Assembly: GCF_964199755.1 (NCBI RefSeq)
Contig: NC_133896.1
Location: 102,330,301 to 102,394,300 of the forward strand
Origin: Larus michahellis
Taxonomy: Eukaryota; Chordata; Aves; Charadriiformes; Laridae
Direction: 5' to 3'
DNA: 64,000 nt
Positions 13,401 through 24,900 of this stretch are shown here, in pieces (position 1 is the stretch's first letter; the number at the start of each line of letters is the position of its first letter). Under the pieces are notes generated by a model that did not search any database, was not told the origin of the DNA, and worked only from the letters and a program-made list of their open reading frames with translations. A program made the position numbers and the translations under genes.

Positions 13401-15504
13401 TATGAGCAGCTGACAAATTTAGAAGAATGAAACCAATAGAAAATTGTGGCCATAACACGGCTTTCTCAAGCAGCTGTGTATCAAATGGTGCTTAAGTAGC
13501 TAAAGGAAATTTATGTTATTCAACTTATAAAAAACTAGATAGAATCTTATGACTAGTCCCAAACACATGTGAAGTTACTGTAGGTAAATCTTTCCTGAAA
13601 TGATGTGCCAGAGTTTTTACATTAAACAGCAAAGATACTTGCTTCTTAATTACACAGGTTTCTGCTAGGTGATTTTAGATTAAAGTGTGGAAAATGAGCA
13701 TGTCAGCTACTCCTTTAAAATTTAGTTTAACAAAAAACGGCTAAGAATTTCCTCACATAGATAATTCTTTTAATACCACATGGCGCTCTTCATGAATTGG
13801 TAATTCACTTCATATAGTTACAGTTACACAGAAAAATTGGACAGGTTTAAATGGAAATACTCTCTCTAACATCCCTTTATGAAAAAAAGAGTCTGTACAT
13901 AGATAGTAGTAATTTTTCAGTCTGTAACTTCATTAGTTTAAAAGCAAAAATCCAAACCACAGCTGTTCCCATACACCCAAATTGCTTAAATGGGACCATT
14001 TCATTTTAAATATTTTAAAGCCAATTCTGAAGGACACCACCCTTATAGGATCTAAATGCAAAACTCTTAGATTAAGAAAAGTGACTTTTTGAAGTCTGGG
14101 TGTGAGGAAACTGATACTGACAATGACATATTAATGTGTCGATGATAAATAAATACAAGAACTTAAAATTCGAACCACCAGCAATCTCATACATCGTTCT
14201 CCTTTTTTTTGGAAAGGATATAAAAGATTCAAATGTCAGAACTATAATGTCAGAACTGTTTATAATGTCAAGTGATGCTTGTTGCATACTCTTAGCATAT
14301 TCCATTGATCAAAACAGAACCTGGGGTAATAATTGCAGATGATGAAGCACACCTCATGTGCAAGTGGACATGGATTTGAAGTGGATTTGGAAGAAAAACA
14401 TTTTCATATCGAAGTCTTAATTGTTTCATTCAACCTGCACTGATCCGTGCACAAATTATTTTGCGTAAAGCTGATGCTTCTAACAGTAAGTAATATTGTG
14501 TGTGATGCCTGCAGGGTACTGTCAGCCAAGGAAAACTTATTCTTATGATATAATGTAGTAATTTGATAAAACTTGTTGCAGATGTGAGAGAGAATCCGTC
14601 CCAACAGAACCAGAGAGAACTATATTTTTCCCTTTGCAGACAGTTTGTGCAGTTCCATTTCAGCTCATAGAATTAATCTTGTTACTTATAAGGTAAGGTT
14701 GAATTGGTTTTAGTGTGGTTTCCTAAGAAAATGAGGCATATGTGATCATGCCATCTGTGAATGCCTTCCCTGCACTCCTAATAGCTACCACCTTCAGAGA
14801 CAATTGAAACCCAGTTTGAAAGAAGGTGTAAGTCTCAAAAAGACAGAATTGCTAAAAGCTTTTGCCCAGGTATCTGGGCAGGGCAAAGATACCTAAATTA
14901 GTACTGCCTGTCAGGGAAAGGCAGGAAGAATTCAGCTGTTAAACATTCTGTTTGGCAGAAGCCAGCAGTCCCATCAGCAGGAGCCAGTCACAATACCTCT
15001 TACCTTTTGTCACATTCAGCTGTGGCAAAGCGCCCAGTGAAAATGATTTGTTTTGAAAAGGAGGACATACAATTCAAAGGACACAAATCTCTGGGAAAAC
15101 AGAGTGCTTACAAAATTATTTGGTTTTAGCTATTCTTTGAACTTCTAATTTTACTCTACAAAGATAACAAAATTTCATTCCAGTGCTTCTATGAAAGGTT
15201 AATTTGAAAGCACAATAGCTGAACCCTGCCGAAACCATCAAAACATCACATTATTTCAATTTATAGATGTAACAAAATCAGGAGTGGTAGACAGTTTGTT
15301 AAGGTGGATGCACATCTCAGGAATATTAAGCTGAGGTGTTTGCCAGAGAACTTACTCCAATTTTGAGTACTGATTAGAGCAAATGTTAAGTTAATGCAAA
15401 CCAGGCTTCGTTCTTAATTGATCTGGGTAGAATCCAGTCCTACCTAGAAGTTTATGTCCATACTTTAAATAGCAGGTTAAAGAGCCCGTACTTAAAAGAA
15501 GAAA
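13401..15504. other. Intergenic region just downstream of GUCA1C
   Basis: AT-rich, no exon recognised. TRAT1 is the neighbour expected here from mammalian gene order, but I could not identify its tyrosine motifs. Confidence 0.5.
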
Positions 15505-15510
15505 TTTATT
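15505..15510 (-). promoter_or_regulatory. Candidate polyadenylation signal for GUCA1C
   Basis: AATAAA on the minus strand, about 337 nt past the TGA. It is the nearest canonical hexamer I noticed downstream of the stop, and would give a 3' UTR of about 360 nt. Position is plausible but unsupported by transcripts. Confidence 0.35.
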
Positions 15511-15813
15511 AACTCCATGTCTTCTAGCAAGGTTGCATTTTGCATTATTTTCGGTGTCTTACTGATTACTCTGAACAGTCATAGAGACCAAATAAGTTAT
15601 TTGTATTGCATCAAATAGTTTTCTATTATATGTGGGAAAGGTTTGTGTTGTGGCTGCCACAGTCATTTGCAAAGGAAAGAATAAAGAAAAGGAGAGCTAT
15701 GGAGTCAAGAGTGAAAATTGTTACTCCTGGAGGAGACTGCTCGGCGTTGACTGGGAAGGCTTTGACAGCATCAAAGCTCTCCAAACATATCAAATATTAT
15801 CATCCTCGAAATG

Positions 15814-15838
15814 GTGACACAGATGCCACATCTGTCAC
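15814..15838. repeat. Inverted repeat at the start of the GUCA1C 3' UTR
   Basis: GTGACACAGAT and ATCTGTCAC separated by 5 nt, giving a stem with a 2-nt bulge, starting 9 nt past the stop codon. Confidence 0.6.
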
Positions 15839-15846
15839 TGGATCCT

Positions 15847-15977
15847 TCAGACGCTGTGTCTCCTTCCAGTCTGTATGACTTTGAGTACGTTGGAAAGGTC
15901 AAAACTTTTCGTAATCAATTCCATTAGGTCCTCATCACTTTCCACACCATTGATAAATTCTTCTAAAGTCAGTTCCC
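15847..15977 (-). CDS. GUCA1C: GUCA1C exon 4 (end of EF-4, C-terminus and stop)
   Basis: 131 coding nt up to a TGA stop (15847-15849). The acceptor is CCTTTCAG/GGGAA. It completes the split Gly codon and reads [20 protein letters not shown], then [20 protein letters not shown] and SV. The EF-4 loop D-V-N-N-D-G-E-L-T-L-E-E has all ligands. The [11 protein letters not shown] helix matches the human GUCA1C tail helix (SFDFSNVLRVI). Only 8 residues follow that helix, whereas the human protein carries a longer hydrophilic tail, so the C-terminus is short. I saw no better downstream exon, but alternative C-terminal splicing cannot be excluded. Confidence 0.92.
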
Positions 15978-18900
15978 CTGAAAGGAAATCAGATACTCCT
16001 TAGGAACAGAGGAACCCAGCAATCACTCTCAGCCCAACACAAGGCCATTCATGCCAGATTGAATCCCTCAAGAAGGTTCCCCATTCTCTGTTGACAGGCA
16101 AATGCAGGCAGAATATTTTATATTGTTTTCCCAGTTTGCATGAGATCCTAGAACTCACTCCCAGAAAAAACTGTTAAAAGAGGTCAAACACACCTTTCAT
16201 AGAAGTCAAGACAACTATGAATGCTTAGTATCTATGGTGACAGAAATGTGTGAAAAAGGGCACTAATGAAGCCTTTATCAAGGCTGAATTTAGCTGCATG
16301 GACCGATTCTTACTGAGCTAACTGGAATTTATCTTACAGCTGGTTTAAATGGAGATTAGTGGGTGATTTGCTGAGGATTACCGGGGATACTCCCTGTGTT
16401 GACTACTAGGATTATTTAGAGCCACGATAAGATGTAGTAAAAAAATTGGTTAAGTGGTTTGATTAGATAAATTCTTCCAAGCAAATGAAACGGTCGTTTA
16501 GAGAGTGATTTTTTTGGCTTATGTCAAAGTCATTTAATACTTCGGAAGTTGCATGCCAGCTGTAAAATCTCTTTTATTGAGGAGCAGGAATATCGTTTAG
16601 CATTATTCCACTTTTCCTGCTCTCTTCCCTGTCAGCAAAGGCAAAGACCAATTGTAGGCATGTGTCTGCTCACATGGTACACAGAAGTCTACACAATTCT
16701 GTGGTTAGAAGTTATTCCAGTGATACTGCTTTTCTCTGAAAGGGGAAACAGAGCCTAGTTTAACAGGAAGAGCTTGGTTCTTTCCTCTGAGAACGGTTTA
16801 AAGTTTTTGTTAAAATCACAACAGTGAATGATTTCTCACTGAAATAAATGACAAGAGGCCAGGCAAAGAGGAAGATAGCTGGATGAATCAGAGCTCTGGG
16901 GTGCAGGGGAGCAGCAATTCAAGTCTCATGCACTTCTGGTGAATGCTTAGCTAGGTGACTTTTGGCTATTTTCGGATTTAAGTACTCCCCGGAGGTTTTG
17001 TTGTGTTTTGTTTTTTGTTTGTGGCAACCTTGGAAACTTCATCTGATGTGAAAAAGGAAAATGATCAGGATTTGAAAAATGTGAAACCCACTTTCTGCCC
17101 CATAGGCAGTAAAGGCTGCTTCCTCATATGTGTCATATGTGTCCTCACTGCACTGGTGAGCAGGCTCATATACACGCTATTAAAAGTGGAAAGACATCAT
17201 TTGACACAAGTCTTAGGCCTCAGTGAGAGGGTCTGGTGCGTGGTGCCCTGAGGATGTTCACACCTCCTCTTTCAAGGAAGTGATAGTCATCCCAAGAGCA
17301 GAGACCGAACAAGGCATCTCTGTACACTTGTCTGCGTCCTACTGCTTTGCCCCTGATCCGCTCGCTTCCTCCGATGTCTCCTCCTATCCCAGACACTTCT
17401 CTTACTTCCCGTATCCTTCCCTCTGTATTGCCTTTGCCTGAGGTCTTCAGTTGCGTGGGATTCCTGGACTCATCAGATGGACATGCTGCATCATTTTCCT
17501 GCTTATGCAGGTCAACTGGTCTTGAATTCCCTCCTCCTGATCCCAGCTTATATTTCAAAGTACCAATACCAGCATGCAAGCATACAAAACCCACTGCAGT
17601 TACCAGTGAGGTGTGATTACGCTGGCATGCCAGACTCACTGTGACGGGTCTCAGATTTCCTTGAGCTAATGAAAATAAATTGCAAAGCCATCAGGAGATT
17701 TGTTTTAAGAATTGTTCCCTACAGCCGTGGGATTATTTCTTGCATTTTAATGTGAGGAAAAACATTGCAATTTATTTGTCTGTTTGCCCTTTTCTTTGAT
17801 AAGGAGCTACAAGGAGGTAGCATAGTTTAAGCTAAACTTGGTAAAATTTGTCCCATTCCTCAGGTGGAGCTAGTCCTGCTGCTTTGCAGCTATTTGAAAA
17901 ATAACTAACTATGGAAAGCAGATTGAAATTGGAGTATTATGAAGATAATTCTGAATAATTCATGTTCTGGCATTTCATTGCTAAAATGTAAGACAGAAGT
18001 TATTTTTTCAGCCGATGGTCTAACTTAGATACAGTTATTACTTGCAGTACACATATGGTCAAAGCAGGGACCAAAGTACAAATAATCATAGAATTTGGGT
18101 TAGATTCTAGGCTATGATTATAAGGTATTTGGAGTCCTTTGGTAATTTGCCTTCGCCCAAAAGATAAACCAAGCAGCTGGGGAAAAAATCCTCTACAAGT
18201 TATTCCCATGCATCACAAGATCATTTTTTATACTTTGATTATATATCTCAAACAGCTTTTTAAAAAGTAACCTTAATACACCAAATGAGACCAGAAAAAT
18301 GAACAAAAAAATGAACAAAATTCCCGTCTGGGATCTGATTTTGGTTTGCAACGCTTTCCTAATATTCCTAATTTGCCAATGATTGCGGTAATTGTTGTAA
18401 AACGTAATTCCCAGTGGTAAGAGAATCTTCATAATTAGAAATATGAGGGAAGACATTTGTATGTGACAAGTTTTCTATTAGAAACATCTCTGAAGCAGTG
18501 AGTTAAAGTTTTAGTTTCCAAATGTAAGTCCAATTGACTTAATCTATCTATCTTGAGAAAAAACAGTAGTATGTGTCTTAGCATGTGTTAACAATCAGAC
18601 TTCAAGGGACATCCAGTATGCTGTCCAATCTTTAGAACATGCTAACCGTGTGCAACCATGCATCTTAATTTGTTTTCTTATCCATTTTAAATAGATTAAG
18701 GCTGCACAAATACACTAAAAAAATACCTCCATCACACTTTCATTTTGCTCTGCAACAAGAGCAGTGGCATTTTGGATGAACAGTGCAAGACTTCCATGTT
18801 TTAACTCTTACTGGACGTAATCCCTCTGTCAACTTAATAGAGTAGGTTGATTTACACTTCACTGTAAAGCTGATGTAATATGGGTAAAGAAGAAAAAGTT

Positions 18901-21900
18901 CATGCTTTCAGTTCATCTAAAAGTCAGTTCTTCAGTTCTTCGACCCCCCTCTTGATCCCATACTTCCTTATGAGGGAAAATCCCTGACAATGCCAAGAAA
19001 ACCTAGGTTCTTACCATCGTTGTTCACATCTATCTTCTGAAATATCATATTTGTGAACTCTTCAGCAGACATGTTGGTGTGGCCATTAATAGACTGAATT
19101 GCCTGAAGGAAGAAATGCAGAAAGTTCTTTCAGACTTTTTTTCCATCAAGTTGTAAAAACAATACACTGGCAACTGCAGTAATTGCGATGCAGCTCTTAG
19201 TTCACCAACCCTTTCAAAAATCGCTAAATAAATAGCTATTTCAAGTAAATCTTCAGTAATGAGGATTGGAAATTTAATTAACATCACACAGCCTGACGAT
19301 TACAGACTAATTTACGTATCTCTGAAGGTCTTCTGAAACCATGTGACACCTCTGCTCTGCAATACACTTTTGATTCCACACCAGCATTTTTATCTGGCCC
19401 TAGAGAGTTCAGTGTCTTTGGAGAGTGCCCTGTGGTCTGTGTGATTTAAATATAGTATTATTTTTCACAGCTGAAAGCACATGAGGAGAAAGCCTAAGTA
19501 ATTTTTCTATTAAGACATGTTTAACTTAGTAATCACAAATAAAGTCAGACCAGCAGTCCTGGAAGTTGGCAAAATTTACTTGTCCTCCAAAGAAACTAAG
19601 AAAACCAGAAGTCTCCCCTCAACTTTTTCTGTGGCAAAGGGACACAATGTTTGGAGTAAAGGTATACATGAACATTTTTGCAAAGTTTTATCCTGTTCAC
19701 TGAGACAGTAGTTTTTGCGTTATGGTGATCATTCGGATTAATAAAATGGGAGCCTATATGTTAATAGCCAGTGGTCCAGAAGCAACAAGCATATGTTTAC
19801 AGAGTTGGACTCACAGTCATATCACAATTAGTAAGTGACCGTGAAAATACATACCTATGTATGTATAAACATACATGCATACATGTTCTATAATGAGCAT
19901 ACTATAGGATTTGGTTTTCTACACTTGAATTGTCTTGAGATGAACTGTGTTGTCTAAGATAATTCACTGTATATGTGAGTTGTTTCCTTCAGTATTCCTG
20001 ATATTTTTTTAGAATTCATTATATTTAGATAAAACCTGCATTCCTTATATTTAGATGAAACCTCATTATATTTAGTTAAACCTACACTGGTGTGGAATTC
20101 TTGACTATCACTGTCTTTATGTTACTTTGCACAAATAAGTTCAAAAAGACAGCAAGAATTCTACAAAAACAGGTAGATAAACTTCTTCTTCTTTAGATAC
20201 TTTTGGTATTTTAGATGTCTGACCCTGATGCAGTCTTCAGAATAAGGTTGTACCTCTGCCACACTTACATTTATTGTAGTGCTAAGAGTAAAGCAGTGGT
20301 TCCTGAAGTACTTAAATCACTGACTACCACAGAATCACCTTAAATAAAATAATAAAAGGCACTGAGAGGGTGCATGGTTGTCTGGAAGGAATTTTGATGA
20401 TTGGTAATGACCTGCTGGTCCAAAGTTTGCATAGCTGTAGGGACAGATGAAGTTTTAGTAGGACTTCTGTGATTTAAATTAATGTCTCAAATATGAAATA
20501 TCTTTTTGGACAAGTGCTTGTTTACTGATGCTTAGTATAAGCAGGGCCCTTAATGTCTGTGAGCCTGTAGTTTTATTTTTGTTTATAGCCCACCAATTTT
20601 AATCTAGCCTAGATCAGCTAGGCAGGTTTAAGTTAAAGTTCTCATACTTGAGAAGAAAATACACATGTTCTAAACTGGTTTTAAAATCAAGTATGTTGTA
20701 AAAGAAGTCTTTATATTAAAAGGATTTTAATTCTCTTTTCAGATATAGCTCAAGACAAAGCACAGTCGCCTCATTGCCTCTGGGTGAAAAATGATGGAGA
20801 ATATCTGCAAAAGAAAGACGTCATTAGGCTTAAATGAGGAGAAATCTGGGAGATGCAGCCTCTCCTTCTACCTTTAGAAAGCTGCTTTTTAGAAGGTGAT
20901 GCATCAACTTTATTTGTTTGACCTTGTGGCTCCATCTGGCTCCAGTTCCTTTTAATTTGGGCAGCAAGTCTTGAAAGTCTCTAACAGCGACTAGCCAGGC
21001 ACCAGCAGTAATACAGAATCCAGGCAAATTATGTTCCTTGTTTATTATGACATTAAATCCCTATTTAGATTTTATGCTCCCTGCAGCAAAACCTTGATCT
21101 GCAATGAGTCCTGTATATTTAGGGAGCAGTATTAAGTCATTCGTACTTGCAAGGAACCCTGTAATATCTTTTGGATGAAAGCAGCTACTGAACTGCAAAA
21201 TATTATTTCACTAGAGTAAGTTGAAAGATACAGAAATAATTTCGAAGAAAGAATTGCACTGCTTTGGTTTTATGGGTTTGAAATAGACCCATTTTCTGCA
21301 AAATTTTCTACAATATTTGTATCTAAATGTCACTGCACGATTTAATGATAAAATTAATTTTCCCCCATTTAATTTTAAAATAGGGGTAATGGCATTGTAG
21401 TAAACAAATCTAAAAGCATTTCAAAGAATTAAAATGTTGGAATATTTTGATAAAATGCATATCATTTCTTGCAGCAAGTTCCGTTTGAGAAGCCAGTTTT
21501 CCACAATAGACTGGCACAAACACTTGTAGCCAGCTGTTTTATTCATTATACTGCTTCAGTTCTACCCTGTCTTATAGTATAGTTTATCACAATAATGTCC
21601 CTACAGTTTCTACAGTTTTTCCCTTTCAGTTAAGCATTATATCTGTAGCACTATGGTTTAAAGTAAAATACTACTTAGATATGCTTACTTTAATAAGCAA
21701 GAAACTAATGGCAGGAGTGTCGCTAGCCAGAACAGTTCTGGTCTTACAACTGTAAAACATTAGGTAAAGTACAGTCAATCCACTTACAACACATGGTGGA
21801 ACCACTGTTTCACGGCAATGCACTATGTCAGATGCTCTTGCTATTGGTCATAATCTCCTTACCGTGAATATGCTTAATAGTTCTTTTTTGTCAATACATC

Positions 21901-24900
21901 CATTTCCATCAGCATCGTATAGCTTAAAATACCATTTCAGTTTTTGGTCAATTTTCCCTCGTATAACCAAGTTTATTGCAGCTATGAACTCCAAGAAGTC
22001 TATAAATCCATCCTAAGAGAGAGAGAGAAAAAAAACAAAACAACACAAACTATTTAACAACATTGGTTTTCTGTTGATTCTGGCAATTTCACAGAAACAG
22101 GTCATCGAATTCGCTATAATACACACTGATTTATAAAGGACCTTAACACAGAAATCCCCTGTGGTGTTTAAAAAGGATGTGCTCAACTGGAAGCAGTATA
22201 GGAAGGGGCATTAATATAGACAGTTTTGTTCTCCTCTGAAAGCTTGGGGCAGTAGGGGTGGGGGGCAAATCTGTTCCGGGCAATTGTTATTGACATTTTC
22301 TGAGGAGAAGAGAAACAGTTTTGTGGTAGACCTCCACATGTGAAAAAAAGAGGAGTCTGGGATATCTGGTTTGGTACTACTGAGATGTCTACAGCAGAGT
22401 TGCTTATATTCATATGGGTACTGTAGAACTATGGATGATTTCCATTGCAACAGAGCTCCTTCAGGTGTTATTCATCTGAGAAGCCATGTAGTAAGTGTTG
22501 TACATGGTAACCAATAACCTGGCGTGAACTCCAGATACTGTTTTTTCCATATAAACACCGGGTCTCTTCAACTTACACATTTTGCACAGGATATAAAGCC
22601 TTCAAGTTATAAACTAGTTTCAAAATAGTGAGGACTGGGGGATATTCATAGGGAACTAGCATTTCAGATTGATTTAATTCCGTATTTTCTGCTCCCTTCT
22701 CTAAAGCTAGCTATGGAAACCTCCATGACAGGCCTCCATGGTCAGGTGGTCTAAGCCACTGTGACAGTTCTGTTTCTGTAAAAATGTGGTGAGGATGGAA
22801 GAAACAGTTGCTGAATTTGGAGAGTACTTGTTTCAACTGTTTCTCATGCGCATATAAAAAGAATTAACAGCTGTTAAATTTAATCTTCTGATCTTTATGT
22901 TGGTCAGAATCCAATCACTTGGAAAACCTTGGAAAGACTGTCATCAGTTTCAGATGGCCTGTGATTGAGAAGGTTGGATGAGCATCTGGGAGGGTTTAGT
23001 ATGTTACTTACTTTTATTGTCATACATAAATACAAATCTTGCCAGTTGAGATTTTACAACCAGCAGGAATTAATCTGCCCTCGAGACACTATGAGACTAA
23101 ACGAAAAGAAGTCCTGTAAAGGTGCAGTGGGAGTCATTGCCATACTTTAAGTGCTTGCTTTGACTTCTGTGCAATGCTGTTCAGCAGAGTGGCACCTAAG
23201 AGGTAAATCCAGTGTTTCAAACACACTGGATTCAATGTACATGCCAGAAGTGGTGTGTGCACAACTCATGCAGACTGAGGCACAAAAGCTTCACAGACTC
23301 TTTGTGCAGGTTCTGCTGCAGTTGCTGGATTTACTGTAATTGCAATCACAGCAAAGTCAGCAAAGGCAAAGACGCCATTCAACCACTGTCTGGGATTAAA
23401 TGAAAGTTGGCAGTAACTGCATGTACTTTTCAAACAAGATTACGCCCAGTATTAAAAGCAGATGCTTTACCAAAAAATGACACATCATGTACCACAAACT
23501 TTGTACTTCTTTTTGGCACACCAGCTTGAATTTCAATTTTGCAAGTATTATTCCAAGAACCATCTCATCAAGTATTTTACTGGAGGGCAAAGTTTGTTTT
23601 GCTGATTATGTTTCCATCATCTGATTTGATAGATCTATTGAGAATGTGGTTGGATGCATTTCACATTACTGCTTTTTTATTGCATTTCGTACTACTTATT
23701 GAAACTACAGATTAATTTTAGGATTGCTAGATGTCCATGAGGAGATTAGTTTTCTTCTTTCTCCCTTACATTTCACTTGGGATTTTGGAAAATAGTATGT
23801 TGTTCACTTTCTTCCTATGTCTTGGTGTCACTGTTGTTGCTCTTACAAAATATCAGAAGTTTGGAAAACATCATAATCATCTTAATGTGTTCAGGGAATG
23901 TAATTCTGATGTGGTGCATCATTTAGCCTGCCCCAAGCAGGGATGGAGTGAAGGCCCATGGCAAAAATCTCCCACCTCTGAAAAACACCTGAGAGAAATT
24001 GTAGTTGCCAGGAAAGCCCCAGCCACATTCAGTAGACATGCAAAGACCATTGGCGACACGTTAACTTCAGCAGCCAGTGCACCAGGAGTAGAAATACTGA
24101 GAAGGCAGACATGTTTATCTACAGGATGTGGAACCAGAAGCACTGCCCAAAAGCATTGATGAGAAATGTACTGTTTTTCCTTTCTACACCAACAGACGTA
24201 TATTGTAGGTAAAAAAGAAAACATTTATGTGATGCAGAAGGCTATGGTGATCTTGTTACACATATACACAGCTTTCTCAGATAAGGAGAAATACTGCACT
24301 TTTTAGAGTAGCATCCAAGAGCCTCAGAACAGTCCATTAAATACTGAAAAAAATCATAGTAACCTATTACAGTAACCTATGAAGATCGTCCTGTGGTTCT
24401 GTGAGTACAAAAAATAATACAATAAATGTGTTATGTTGTTGTTAAAAGAATACTGCCGTGCTGATTTACTCATCTGCTGCTCTATAACCATTCACAATAC
24501 AAGTACCTAGGTAAGTCCTTACGTGTCTCCAGGCTGTATAAAACTTCACTCTGTGCAGTGCACGTAATAAAGTATCTGTTGCTCATTAGGAAGTCAGTAA
24601 TTCACAAGCAAAAAGGGCTACCATAAAAATAATAAAATAAACAATAATAAAATAAAATTTAAAAAAAAACCACCAACAACATAATAAGCAGAACTGATTA
24701 CCAGTGGTGGAAAATATAAATAATTTACTTTTGGTGTTTTACTGTGTTATTCCAAAGGGCAAATTTCTAGTAGTTCTATTAAATTGAGTTAATGCTGGTG
24801 AAACCTGCATCTTTAGCAGCTTAGGATACGGGATAGATTTGGGTGATGGCTGCGTTTTTTTGTCTGTGAAGGCTTATTTGCCATGTCTGTATGGCGCTGG

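Noticed and set aside
12974..13453. 159-codon minus-strand frame (and plus-strand frames at 10536-11012 and 12586-13018)
   Set aside because: Explained by CR1 fragments: the minus frame is the CR1 ORF2 C-terminus and the plus frames are its antisense shadow.
18085..18125. ATCATAGAATTTGGGTTAG resembling a CR1 tail
   Set aside because: Only about 20 bases resemble the tail and the following sequence does not continue as CR1.
18193..18456. Minus-strand frame with a hydrophobic segment
   Set aside because: AT-rich intronic DNA readily gives Phe/Ile/Leu-rich frames; no family features.
23731..24159. 142-codon plus-strand frame with a hydrophobic start
   Set aside because: Considered as a TRAT1-like membrane protein, but it lacks the tyrosine motifs, sits inside GUCA1C intron 1 and matches nothing I know.
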